From positions 18,399,501-18,463,500 of the forward strand of contig NC_056754.1 of the NCBI RefSeq assembly GCF_018687715.1: DNA of 64,000 nucleotides, given 5' to 3'. Below, one piece after another: positions 37,645 to 49,521 of this stretch. The position numbers and the translations under genes are program-made. How positions within the stretch are numbered: the first letter of the stretch is position 1; the number at the start of each line of letters is the position of its first letter. Origin of the DNA: Carya illinoinensis. Lineage: Eukaryota; Streptophyta; Magnoliopsida; Fagales; Juglandaceae. The notes under the pieces were generated by a model. That model had not been told where the DNA came from and did not search any database. It was given only the letters and a program-made list of their open reading frames with translations.

Positions 37645-37957
37645 CTATTCTTTTTCTAATAACACAATCAAGTATAGGGCTATCAAAATCAATGCAACCA
37701 AGATGGCACAATCTGTCAATGACCAAGATCGGCATTTTGTGCTTGTCATTCCTATCCGAGGTGCAGTGACATTCTGCTAATAACGCATTCTCAGGTGGTG
37801 AAATGTGATAGATTTGATCTTTAGGGATTTGGATTACGTAGGTTTCAGATTGTGGAGCAGAGAGATCAGATGGCGGCAACACATTAGGATCATTATCAAT
37901 CTCATCATCTCCGGTAGTTGGGACCCGCCCCTCCCTAGGTAATGGGAAGGGTTGCAC
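37645..37957 (-). pseudogene. NDR1/HIN1-like (LEA_2) protein pseudogene, frameshifted and truncated
   Basis: From an ATG at 37957 the minus strand reads a proline- and acid-rich start, then SETYVIQIPKDQIY and PPENA. This is a conserved N-terminal cytosolic motif of many plant NHL proteins, membrane-anchored LEA_2 proteins of pathogen and stress responses (family knowledge). The expected next part is a basic, cysteine-rich stretch and one transmembrane helix. A convincing helix (VALILIALYLIVLL) is present, but in a different frame, at about 37655-37695, and it meets a TAG at 37645-37647. No LEA_2 domain follows. I read this as a pseudogene with at least one frameshift and loss of the C-terminal three quarters. 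Confidence 0.65.
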
Positions 37958-39715
37958 AAATGGGATGATAAGGTGGGGAGATTACTATATAATGGAGCAA
38001 AAATATTGATTGCATGCATATGCATATAGGAGGGGATGATGGTTGCATCGATCGAGGGATGTTGGTTGGCAAATATGTAAGGGATGAAAAAAAGAAGGAC
38101 GACTCATGTAGGGTTGAGTATAGCTCTAGGGTCACAATATGATTGGTTTTCCAAAGCCTATTTTTGGGTTATTAATTTGTTTTAATTTATTTGGTCAATC
38201 TAGAGGTTAAACTGACAATTTTGATGATCAAAGAGGTTGCACGAGAGTGACTCAATTGTGGGAACTGACAATTTTGCCTGCAATTTTCCTCTTAAGAAAT
38301 GTGCTTATACAATCTATTGCACATGCATGCACGTGTCTGTAATTATAGATTCATAAAAGGATTCTATACAAATAAATTTATAAATTAACGTAATTTGATG
38401 TGATACATCAAATTAATCTATTTTACAAAAAAAAAAATTAGAATCTAGCATACTATATCAAAATAAGTCGGTTTATAAGTTTATTTTATAATATTTCTTT
38501 ATAGATGAAGCATTTCTCAATCTAATTATAAACATATATAAACGCCCTATTATTTGAAATTGTGGCTAAGTTGATAGAAATCTTAGAACAAGAAAAAGTT
38601 GGTTTAATCGATAAGGTTGATCTTATAATATTAGCTTCACAATTAAGTGACTTGAATGGGTTGGAATTAGAGCTTAGTGAGGACTGCCTTTCGTATATAG
38701 CATGATCATGATCTATTGATGAAGTCTTCATCCAACGAGATATAATTTTATATAAAGAGATCGTATGCGACCTCCGAGATGAAGTATTTATCTAGGTGAC
38801 TAGGTCTCTATCTTACTATATATATAATCTTGGGCTTTTTGTTTTTTGGGGTAAAAAGAACAAAAGACAAGTGAAAATGCTTGCCAAGCTGTATATCCTG
38901 CAGCCAGACAGTTTAATTATTTCTAGAGTGAGAAGTTTTAACATCCCATATATTATTCCATAACGAATACACACAAGTATATTCCTTTTTTGGGTCCGAT
39001 AATTCTACTCATTCTTAGTTTTCCACTTTACATGAAGACATGCATCAAGATAACTCCAAATTAAGTTACAATTAACAAGCTAGCTGCGTGCCATTATTCT
39101 TGATTTAGGTCATTCTAGGTAATGTTTGTTGGGTGTGGAAATTCCCTTTGCTTTGCTATTTGCTAATATTGGCATTCATTCGTCAACTACGAGACTTCAT
39201 ACTAATTGGTTGGTATTTGGTAATTAACTACAGTACTGCCAGCTAGGGTGACATGAGTATCATGAATATGGTCAAGATCATCTAGATGCATTGGATGATC
39301 AGCTACTGTCACCTGCCTATTACTACTTAAAGTTTCGGTTGGTTAACTAATTATATATGTTTGCTAGCTAGCTAGCTAGGAATATTGGTTAAGGTTTGAA
39401 GGTTTTGATTTTCATTGCATGCAGCCTGTATATAGCTCGTCTTTTTTAATTGGTTTCTCTTCTTGTTGAGAGTGCTTTAATTTATTTGTAAGTCAATCAT
39501 GTGTAATACCGTTTACATGACGTATTTTAATTTAAAATAATAATACTTTAAATTTTCTCTTGTAAATAAAATTATCACATATAACCGATTTAGAATAATA
39601 TTGTGTGTTCCTACGCCAACTTGCAAATATATATATATATATATATATATATTTTAACTAATATGAATTAATTAGTGACCAACTCACATTGTGTTATGGA
39701 TGGATGGATATATGG
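37958..39715. other. intergenic DNA, no gene recognised
   Basis: AT-rich. It contains a (GCTA)n run near 39363-39379 and an (AT)n tract at about 39627-39652. No coding pattern. Confidence 0.6.
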
Positions 39716-39977
39716 TAGAGACATTCCGTGATGATGTGCAAAACAAACCCAACGGTTCTTTTATTATTATTTTTCATCAAATTCAATGGTGCTATTACAT
39801 TTAAGAAAGCAATTTTCAAGCCAACCCGATGTATGCATGTGCAAGCTAGAGACATTCCGTGATGATGTGCAAAACAAACCCAACGGTTCTTTTATTATTA
39901 TTTTTCATCAAATTCAATGGTGCTATTACATTTAAGAAAGCAATTTTCAAGCCAACCCGATGTATGCATGTGCAAGC
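39716..39977. repeat. perfect 131-bp tandem duplication
   Basis: 39716-39846 is repeated exactly as 39847-39977, each beginning TAGAGACATTCCGTGATGAT. I find no difference between the copies. The 68-codon open frame over the second copy has no family resemblance. Confidence 0.95.
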
Positions 39978-40431
39978 TAGTCAAATTGGATAATCAAAGG
40001 CGTTGGGTCACCGGTCAATATCAAGAGGCCGGTTTATTCACAAGTAGTTTAATGAATCAAAGGTCATGGGATTCTCAAGGATCAGATCCCATCAAATTCC
40101 CCCTGCGCCATGGGCATAGTTAGTTTGTTTTCACATATGTGATAAGATGAATTAAAATAAAAATTAAAAATTAAATATAATATTATTATAATATATTTTT
40201 TTAATATTATTTTTATTTTGAGATTTAAAAATTTTGAATTGTTTATTTTATTTTATGTAAGAATTTAAAAAAATTATAATAATTAGATAAGATAAAATAA
40301 GAAATTTTGTGAAAGTGAACTACACCAAATTGCAGAAATCATTTAGAAATCATTTTTAACTCAATCATGTTGTAGCCATCAATTTGATCTAGCCGATGCA
40401 CGCATGCATGCTGCTCCAACTTTAGGTGAGC
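39978..40431. other. non-coding DNA left of copia element A
   Basis: AT-rich with no gene. It ends at the 5-bp target duplication of element A. Confidence 0.6.
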
Positions 40432-40436
40432 TACTC

Positions 40437-40694
40437 TATAGAGAATTTGAACACTTGTATTTTATTGTAATTTCTGTCACACAATGTATTACAAAGGAGG
40501 CTCCTATTTATACAAATATACCTATACAGACAGGAAAGGAAAGAGCACGTAATTGGCTCTGCTATACGTAAAACAGAGAAATACAAAAGACTAAAATATG
40601 GAAAGTGAATACAGTTGACTTCGTAATTCTTGCTAGACAAAATCAAGGAAGACGATTTGCTGTGATTACAAAGATTTGTTGTGATCATCTATTA
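40437..40694 (-). repeat. 3' LTR of copia element A
   Basis: 258 bp, 98.4 percent identical to 44832-45089 (four transitions). Confidence 0.97.
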
Positions 40695-43600
40695 CGCCCC
40701 CGCAAGATGGTGCTCCCATCAGTGACACCAATCTTGGAACGTAAAAGCTGGAACCGCGGACGAGAGAGTGCTTTAGTGGATACATGGGCAACGTGAAGAA
40801 TACCTTTGCTGACATAATCTCGGATGAAATGTAAATCGATGGCGATATGTTTCATCCGAAAGTGAAGTACCGGATTTAAACTTAATTGGGTAGCGCCGAC
40901 ATTGTCACATAAAATTTTTGGAGTAGATGAGAGAGTGACGCCAAGCTCATGGAAGAGAGACTGGAGCCATGCCAATTCAGAAGTGGCACTTGCAAGTGCC
41001 CTGTACTCCGCTTCGGTGGAAGAGCAAGCAACAGCTCGCTGTTTTCGAGTGCACCACGAAATGGGATTGACTCCTAGAAAGATGATATATGCTGATGTAG
41101 AAGAGCAATCATCAAGATTACCTCCCCAATCGCCATCGGAATAGGCAAGGAGCTGAGGAGTGGATGAACGACGAAGATGAATACCATGATAGAGGGTATT
41201 TTTGAGGTACCGAAGAAGCCTCTTGACAGCAGTCCAGTGAATTTCAGACGGTGCATGCATAAACTGAGCAAGCTTGTTTACAGGGAACGCAATGTCGGGG
41301 CGTGTGAGGGACAGGTACTGGAGGGCACCAATGACACTCCGATATGTGGTACTGACTGCAGCACTCGAACCATCATTCAGACATAGTCGACTGGAGGTTG
41401 CCAAAGGAGTAGTGACATCTTTGGCACCGTCCATTCCTGTTTTGAGAAGAAGTTCACAGACATACTTATGCTGTGTAAGAAATAGACCAGCAGGTGTGGG
41501 AATGACTTCAATGCCCAGAAAAAAATGAAGAGGCCCAAGGTCTTTTAAGGAAAACTGAATTCCAAGTTGATGAATGACAGTAGAGATAAATTGAGAGTCA
41601 TTGCTAGTGAGAACCAGATCATCAACATAGACAAGAAAGTAAGCCACGGTGCTGTGTTGTTTGTAGATGAACAACGATGGGTCAGAGGCAGACTTGGTGA
41701 AGCCAAGACGACAGAGACAGTCATGAAGAGCATGATACCAAGCCCGCGGGGCTTGTTTCAGTCCGTAGATGGATTTTTGCAGATGACAAACATGCTGAGG
41801 ATAGAAGGCATCAATAAATCTGACAGGTTGCATCATGAACACATCTTCATGGAGGGTGCCATGCAAAAATGCATTATTAACGTCGAGTTGGCGAATGGGC
41901 CAACCATTCATCACGACAAGGGAGAGGATGATGCGTATGGTGGCAGGTTTGACAACTGGGGAGAAGGTTTGGGTGTAATCAATTCCGGGTCATTGATGAA
42001 ATCCCTTGGCAACCAAACGTGCTTTGAAGCGATCAATGGAGCCATCAGATTTTCTTTTGATGCGAAACACCCATTTGGAGCCAACGAGATTCTGGCGGGG
42101 ATGAGGAGGAACCAACTTCCAGGTACCATGTCGAACCAAAGCTGTGAATTCGTCACTCATGGCCTGACGCCAGGAAGGGTCTTTGAGGGCTTGCTGAATG
42201 CCAGTGGGTTCTAAAGCTGGAGGTAAAGGATGTTTGGTAGCCAGGAAAAGTCGCTTGGGTTTATAAATGTGATTCATGGAGCGAGTAACCATGCGAGAAG
42301 GCTGAGGTGGTCTGGGTTCAATGACTGGTTCAAGAGGTACAGTAGGAGAAGGCAGGGGAGAAGGTACCTTATCACATGAAGGCTGTGCAGGGGAGATACT
42401 AACACAAGGCAGTGACGACGTCGATGAACTAGCAGCTTCCAACAGCGGACCCGAGACAGCATGATCACTGGAGGGTGTCGTAGACTGAGTTGGTATAGAA
42501 GAATCAAGAATGAGAAGCTGAGAGGAGGAGTGCACGGGTGGAGCAGATGAAGAAGTGGACGGCTTGTGAGAATGAGGAAAAAATAGTTTCATCAAAGCGA
42601 ACGTGCCGAGAGAGAAAAATGCGATGAGTGTCAGGGTCGAGGCACTTGTACGCACTCTGTGAGGTGGAATAGCCAACGAAGATGCATGGACGAGACTTAG
42701 GATCCAGTTTGTGTTGGGAATAAGGTTTGAGCCATGGGAAACATAGACAACCAAAAATTCGGAGTTTGTGGTAATTTGGACTGGATTTAAATAGAACCTC
42801 AAAGGGAGATTTGAGAGAGTGGAGAGGGGTCGGCATTCGATTTATTAAGTAAACTGAGACTTGAAAGGCTAAGTTCCAATAGGATGGTGGAAGATGAGCT
42901 TGATGGATTAAGGACATGCCGGTTTCCACTATATGCCGATAGCGTCGTTCAGCCACCCCATTTTGTTCAGGGGTATGAGGAGCCGTGGTTAGGTGACTGA
43001 TGCCATGTTGGCTAAGATATCCTTTTAGAGCAATGAATTCCCCCCCATTATCCAAATAAAGATTTTTAATGGGTAAGGAAAATTGCTTTTCAAGAATAGC
43101 TTTGAGTTGGGGAAAAATGGTGGAAACTTCCGATTTTAGTTTCATGGGAAAATACCAGCAGTACTTTGTAAAATGATCAACAAAGAGAACGTAATAACGA
43201 TAGCCTTCAAGGGAGGTGTGAGGGGCAGGACCCCAGACGTCTGTGAACAAGTACTCAAGAGGCAAGGAACTGGAAATAGTTGAAGCATGAAAAGGAAGTT
43301 TATGACTTTTATTGATAGAACATGCAGTACATAAGGATTTAGAGATGCTTTTAGTAGAAGGCAATTGAAAACGATTGATTAAATGATGAACAAGAGACCG
43401 AGAGGGATGACCCAAACGGTTATGCCAAATTTCTGAAGATACACGTTCAGTAGAAAATGCTGTCTTCGAGGTACCAGAACTGCAGGAGAAAGCAGGTAGT
43501 GTATAGACGCTATTGTCACAGTTGCCTTGCATGAGTATCGCCCCCGACGTCGGATCCTTCACAAAAAAATGATAAGGGTGAAATTCAAGAGCAAGTTTAT

Positions 43601-44775
43601 TTGTTTTGGTGAATTGATGGACAGAGAGTAAATTTTTATGGATGGTAGGAACACACAGTGTGTTGGTGAGAGTGAGATTTCGAGTGGGTAATCGAAAATG
43701 CATAGTGCCAATATGAGATATTTTCAAACCTGATCCATCACCGATTATGACCTCGTCAGTGCCATCGTATTCAAAATGAATAGAAAGCTTAGACAGGTCG
43801 GAAGTAATATGATGGGAGGCTCCGGAATCAACAACCCAAGACTTATCTGCTGAAGGACTAGTGGCAGCACAATTAGCATTTGGTGAAGAAGGAGTCCAGA
43901 ACTTCTGGCATTGACGAGCAGTGTGACCAGCGATAGAGCAGAATTGGCAAACCACAGAATTCTTAGGAGCGGATTGAGATGCATGCTGGGACTGATTGGA
44001 TCACTGGTTGGGCCGTGAATGATGAGAGGTGCGTTTGGACTTGCCTCTGTGTGAGGGAGAAAGATTTTTTCTGGTGATAATTTGCAGTGGCAATGGTGTT
44101 GTGCTGCAGTGTCTCAAGGCGTTTGAGATAGGTCTCATGACTAACAAGCAGGTCATGAAGTTCCTCAAATGTGAGAGGAGTTTCGCGAGTACGAATTGGT
44201 CCCACAATATCACGAAAATCAGATCCAAGGCCATTAAGAATATAGAGCGTTAAATCATCATTCGTGAGAGGAGAATCAACCAATGCTAGTTCATCAGCAG
44301 TGGTTTTAATTTGCTGAAGATATTCAGTGACACTTTTGGAGCCACGAGTCAAGGAGTTAAGAGAATCCTTGAGTTGCATCACTCTGGTGCGAGAGCGATT
44401 GGCATAAAGCCGAGTCAATTTGAGCCAAGCTTCTCTTGAAGTGCTAGAGGTAGCAATCAATGGCAAGATGCTTTCGGAAACAGAAGCAAAAATACCATTA
44501 AGCAGAAGTTTGTCTTGACGAATCCAGCGACTACGAGCAACAAATGCTTCAGCAGTCGAGGTAGCCCCAAGAGTGGGACATAGATTAGAGCCATCGATGA
44601 AGCCCTGAAGGTCATACCCAATGACAAGGCTTTCAAGTTGTGCACGCCATGCAGCAAAATTAGAGGAGGTTAGCTTGTAAGGAAGCTGAGCATGAGCGTT
44701 AATGGCAACAATATTATTGGTTGGTGAAAGGGTGGAATGGAGGGAGTTGGTGACAGAGGGAGGGGATTCAGACAT
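40685..44775 (-). pseudogene. copia gag-pol polyprotein of element A, two frameshifts and two stops
   Basis: The polyprotein would package and copy the element. From ATG 44775, gag runs in one frame to 43963. The zinc knuckle CQFCSIAGHTARQC (about 43910-43950), the protease triad VVDSGASHH (about 43829), the integrase HHCC and DDE region with DNGGEF (about 43460-42900), the reverse transcriptase with YVDD (about 41620) and RNase H with STEAEYRAL (about 41010) all follow. Defects, read on the minus strand: a frame change near an A6 run at about 44070, a TGA at about 43992, a frame change near a T6 run at about 42580 and a TGA at about 41990. Both TGAs could come from TGG. The C-terminus overlaps the 3' LTR by about 10 bp. 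Domains themselves look intact. Confidence 0.93.
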
Positions 44776-44831
44776 AGCGGAAGAACAAGGAAAGGATCAA
44801 AACTCGTTTGAGAGAAAAGCTCGTGATACCA

Positions 44832-45089
44832 TATAGAGAATTTGAACACTTGTATTTTATTGTAATTTCTATCACACAATGTATTACAAAGGAGGCTCCT
44901 ATTTATACAAATATACCTATACAGACAGGAAAGGAAAGAGCACGTAATTGGCTCTGTTGTACGTAAAACAGAGAAATACAAAAGACTAAAATATGGAAAG
45001 TGAATACAGTTGACTTCGTAATTCTTGCTAGACAAAATCAAGGAAGACGATTTGCTGTGATTACAAAGATTTGTTATGATCATCTATTA
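44832..45089 (-). repeat. 5' LTR of copia element A
   Basis: 258 bp, paired with 40437-40694; the primer site abuts its inner edge. Confidence 0.97.
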
Positions 45090-45094
45090 TACTC

Positions 45095-46428
45095 GATATT
45101 ACTATTTGACAATAGAAGAGTAATCTGATCAAGACGTCCTGGAATTCGATTATGAAAATACGAGATCAGATATAGACATACAAGAGCATCCTCAATGGAT
45201 TGATTAAAGCCAAACGACATTAATTTTTTATGAACGTGAGATGAATTTAATTTTTGTATATTCTATTCACATAAGTTTTCATATTAAAATAGTTATTTTT
45301 TTTATATAATAATAAAATAATATAATATGAATTTAGCTTTAACTATTCACGTCAAATTTTTATACTAGATTATTCATTTATTTATTATATAATAATGAGT
45401 AATTAATAATTAAAAAATATTTACTTTTTTTAATTATTAATTTATTTTATTTTATCATATTTTACCGTTCTACCTATTATATATTAATTATTAATCATAT
45501 TCTAGACGAAAAAGATCGAGAATGTCTGGTATCGTGCATTAATATTTGCTTAAAAAATATAAACATTTATTTGAAAGTAGTTAATTTAGTTAAAGTCGTG
45601 CGCTCCAAATAGTTAATTTACCTGACGTCGTCACCCTACCCCCCTCCCAAAAAAAAAAAAAAATCACCCGGCAAATATTTTTACTTTTGTTTAACTTAAA
45701 ATAGACATGAAAGTAGAAAGAGAAATAAATGACAAAATATACATTTTGTATATCTACTGTAACTAGCAAATTTAGAAATGATTTTGATGTTCACTGTAGC
45801 TAAAGTCCTAATATTTAGATTTTAACTAATCCATTGTGGTGATATTTTATGGTCTAATGGCTAAATATCATGTGATGGATTTAGTCTTTAGCTAATCCAT
45901 TGGAAATGCTCTAAAATGTGACTCATAAAAAGCATTTAATATTGTATGAGAGATATTACACATTATAAGACAATAATAAACATTGAGATCAACCCATGCA
46001 CTTTATATATTGATATCTTTCCTATTCATACCAAGAATTCGGACGAATAGCCTAAGATATATGAATAATGTTTAAACTATATTGTGAGAGGAGATGGATG
46101 GAGCTTAACATTTATACAGAAAACCCTAAGTACTAGTGAAATCATAATCAGATTTCCTACCTTGTATAGGAATACCATTTTGGGATAAGATTTCCGATCA
46201 TATAGAATATATACAACTCACAAATCCTAATAGGTAGGTTTAATCACTGAGTATGGATTACATGTCCAACTTCTTGATCATTCTAAATCAAATCACACGA
46301 CCAATTAAAACTAATTTCTTCTTTTTTACCTTAATTTGGTTGTTGTTGTGAGCAAAGCCTCTCGATCCTATACAAAGTTGTTTAAAATCTCTATAGATAA
46401 TAATAAATATTGTTGGACCCATTTTAAA

Positions 46429-46475
<47 letters not shown>

Positions 46476-46919
46476 CTTTAGCTTCTTAATTTGGATAAAA
46501 ACGCAATTCTCTTTTTCTTGTCCCATAAATTTATTTTTCTCGATTAGAATAACAAACAAATCCTTCGAGAAAAAAGAAAATTAAGAAGAAGAAAGAAATA
46601 CACACATTAAACTAACTATACATAAACAAATTTAATTAAAAGAACGTACATCTATTGAACTTTTGTTTAAAAAAGCTTGTTTGTATTTTCTTTTCCTATT
46701 GATTCGGTATTGTGTCCTAGCCAGGCTCCTAGCTAGCTTGTTTCTATATTCCAGAAGACCATGCATTGCGCTGCATGCTGCTAACTAGCTATAGCTCATT
46801 TCTCTATTCCGGGGCTCTTTATTTTTAGTTCCATGGGTGGCTTTAGGCTTTTATCTCTCGATCTCCATGTCTTAAGTCTCCTTTTACTTGGGAAAAGATG
46901 AAGACCCGAATAAGCTCCA
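45095..46919. other. intergenic DNA, no gene recognised
   Basis: AT-rich with a (CT)n tract at about 46431-46472. I searched the part next to the TPR gene on the minus strand for a missing thioredoxin-like exon and found none. Confidence 0.6.
46431..46472. repeat. (CT)21 microsatellite
   Basis: Uninterrupted CT tract in intergenic DNA. Confidence 0.93.
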
Positions 46920-49521
46920 TTACACACTTGATGCCGTATTGCCTTGCACCTGATCTTCACCCCGTTGTCTCATGACCTGTTTCTGGGCCTCCAACAAGAG
47001 TCGGCGCACCTCCTCGTCTTCTGGTGTTTCCTTTGACAAGACTTCGTAGTCTTCAATGGAAGCTTCCCATTTTTTCAACTATATATCATATCCAAATTAG
47101 ATGTTTATCACCAACAATAATCACACAGTAGAAGAACAATGCTACACATGAACTCATCAATTAATCTTCATGTTTTGTAAATAATTGTTAATTATCGAGG
47201 GTTAGGCATCTTATGCGTTAAGAATTAATGTTAAGTTTGATTATAAATTTTGACATTTTGAATTACATGTGACACATTTTAAGTGACTATCAATTTAAAT
47301 GATAAATATATAAAGTCATTTAAAATATAGTACTACATCGGAAAATGCCAATGAGATTAAATAATGTCATTACTTTGAGAGTCACCTTTTATTAATTTGA
47401 GACGTCGTTATCCTAAGTAGTAGTAACTAGAAATAGCTAGAGTCATGTCGATTTGATATTTTAAGGCAGTAAGAGAATCACCTTGGCATTGCAATCGGCT
47501 CTTCTTAGTCTAGCCTTGTTGTAAGAGGGGCGTACGTTAAGGGCAGCAGTGCAGTCCTCCACTGCTCTCTCAAATTGGCCAAGTTTGGACCGACAAGCGG
47601 CTCGGTTGCACAACAGCACTGAATTATATGGGTCATGTTCCAGTCCCTCCCCGTATGCAGCACTTGCTTCTGAGAATCTCGATGCCTTGAAATGCTCGTT
47701 ACCTCTTGATCGAGCTTCTGCAACAGCCTTAGCCTTCCTCATCAAAATGTTTGCTTCCCTATTGTTCGAGTCAAGGCGAGCTGCTCGTTGAACTGCCTCC
47801 AACGCCTCATCCAATCTGTCAAATTCGTTTGTAAACCAATAAAACCATCATTTTCCTAACTACTCAAATATCTTGAACACTCACGATCAGGAGTAGCACA
47901 GAGAAACAGTGTAAAAGGTCATATTACTTTCTCCATTTTTATGAACATTAGATGCTTACAGATCCAAATGTGTGCACTTCAGGACTTTGATCTCAATGGT
48001 AAAGAAAACTAACCTGCCGGCTGCCAAGTCAACTTGAGCCCGGATAACTAGCACATATGCACTACCAATAGGCCCCAGGAATTTAGTACAAGAGTCAGCC
48101 CCAAAATTCGGACCTTTCAGCATTGTCTCATCCGCCTCCTGATGCCTCCGGAGCTTCAACAAGCCCTCGGCTTGAAAAGCAAATATCTTCTTGAAATCAC
48201 CACAAAGAGATAACATGGTATCAGATTAACATAAAGAGGCATAATTAATAAAAGAAGGGATGGGAATTTGATAACTTATGCCTCACCTGTGGAGCTGAAT
48301 CTGCTCCTGCAGACATGGCTCTCTCTGTTTCCTTAATCAGGGTGTTCCAATCTCGTAATTTGCGAGCCTCGGTGCACTTGTTGAGATGCGCCTGAAGCGT
48401 TTTCACCTTGGAAATGTCAACATGGTCAGCCTCCGGTCCTGCATGTTTGTAGTGATACAGAGCTTTTTCTGCCTCCCCTAATCTGTATACACAGATATAT
48501 CTACATGTTATATAAGAACGCTTGTAAACAGCCAAGCATGGTCCAGACATGAATGGTATTTTTACCGAAAATATAATGTTGCCAAACGATGATGAGCTCT
48601 ATGATAATGAGGTTCTATACGGATGGCTTCTCTGCACTCAAAAACTGCCTCAAGAATCCTACCAAGAGCAGCTAATGCAGCACTTTTGTTGCTTCTGTAC
48701 GAGGCCTTGTTGGGGTCAATAGCAATTGCAGCATCATACAAGGCCAGGGCTTCTGCAAATCTTCCATTCTTGTAATCCTCGTTGCCCAAAATCTTCAATG
48801 TTTCAGGATCCATTCTAGTCGAGATAGCCCTACACAAGGAACCTGACTGTTCTCCACCTGGTTTCCCTTCTCTATTAGCACTCTTTACCACATTACCCAT
48901 CACGCTGGTTGAGTAATTTCCGTTGAACATCGGGCTCTCTTCTCTTGCTGACTTGGGATGATGATTAAAAACATTGTACGAATTCACATTTCCTCCTGGT
49001 TGCCTCAAGTTTCCCAGATTGCCAAAAAGCATGACGTTGCTCGATGACGCCCGTACAAGATTACTACCTCCTTGATGTTTTTGGTGATCCACGATGATGC
49101 TTTCGAGCTCCCCAGAAATGCCAATGGCTTCCCTTGGCACCTTCTTCCCCCGGTTGACATATCCTTGGCAAGGAGCTATCTTTGCTAAGCCTGTACCTGA
49201 TGAGGGTGCCACTAATGTAGCCTCATTAGAGGGTCTGCCACAGTTTTGGCGATAGAAAGGAGGCGCCATGTGAGGATTTTGGATAGGTCTACCCACGGGT
49301 TTTGATGACGATTCTGATCCGTTTGATGAGGTTTCAAGGATGGAGCTGTCATCGGAGCCAACTCGTCTCCACCTTGAATTTGGAGTGTCCGGTGTCTTGG
49401 CAAAACCAGGACGGGGAATCGAACCGGTTGAGGTAGATCTTCGTGGCCAAAAGCTATGTCGCCCAAAAACTGCATTTAATATACCACAACCTGATTTCTT
49501 CTCCGGCGAGCTGTCTTCCAT
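46920..49521 (-). CDS. TTL-family TPR protein without thioredoxin-like domain (TPR13-like)
   Basis: Exons on the minus strand are 49521-48566, 48482-48287, 48186-48014, 47815-47482 and 47078-46920, all with GT-AG borders and a continuous frame of 605 residues. Residues 1 to about 235 are Ser/Gly/Pro-rich and probably disordered, beginning MEDSSPEKKSGCG. TPR repeats follow at about 241-345 (KILGNEDYKNGRFAEAL and on) and again at about 475-590. The second set has carboxylate-clamp style residues (GNEHFK, LCNRAACRSK, KARLRRADC), which in this family bind EEVD tails of HSP70/HSP90. TTL proteins act as scaffolds in brassinosteroid and stress signalling and usually end in a thioredoxin-like domain of about 100 residues. 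Here the protein stops at NTASSV, right after the last TPR helix, so it resembles the shorter Arabidopsis TPR13 type. The acceptor of exon 3 could be 3 bp earlier. No lesions; likely functional. Confidence 0.92.

Larger units (their letters stand above)
40437..45089 (-). mobile_element. young Ty1/copia retrotransposon A, full length
   Basis: Two 258-bp LTRs (40437-40694 and 44832-45089) are bounded by the exact 5-bp target duplication TACTC (40432-40436 and 45090-45094). On the minus strand the order is 5' LTR, primer site TGGTATCACGAGC (44819-44831, initiator tRNA-Met type), gag, zinc knuckle, protease, integrase, reverse transcriptase, RNase H, polypurine tract CTTGCGGGGGCG (40695-40706) and 3' LTR. 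Integrase before reverse transcriptase defines copia; short LTRs and the gag wording suggest an Ale/Retrofit-like lineage (inference). The LTRs differ at only four positions, all transitions, so the insertion is recent. The reading frame is nevertheless broken at several points. Confidence 0.97.

Noticed and set aside
41567..42214. 215-codon plus-strand frame inside copia element A
   Set aside because: Antisense shadow of the reverse-transcriptase region; the minus strand carries the known domains.
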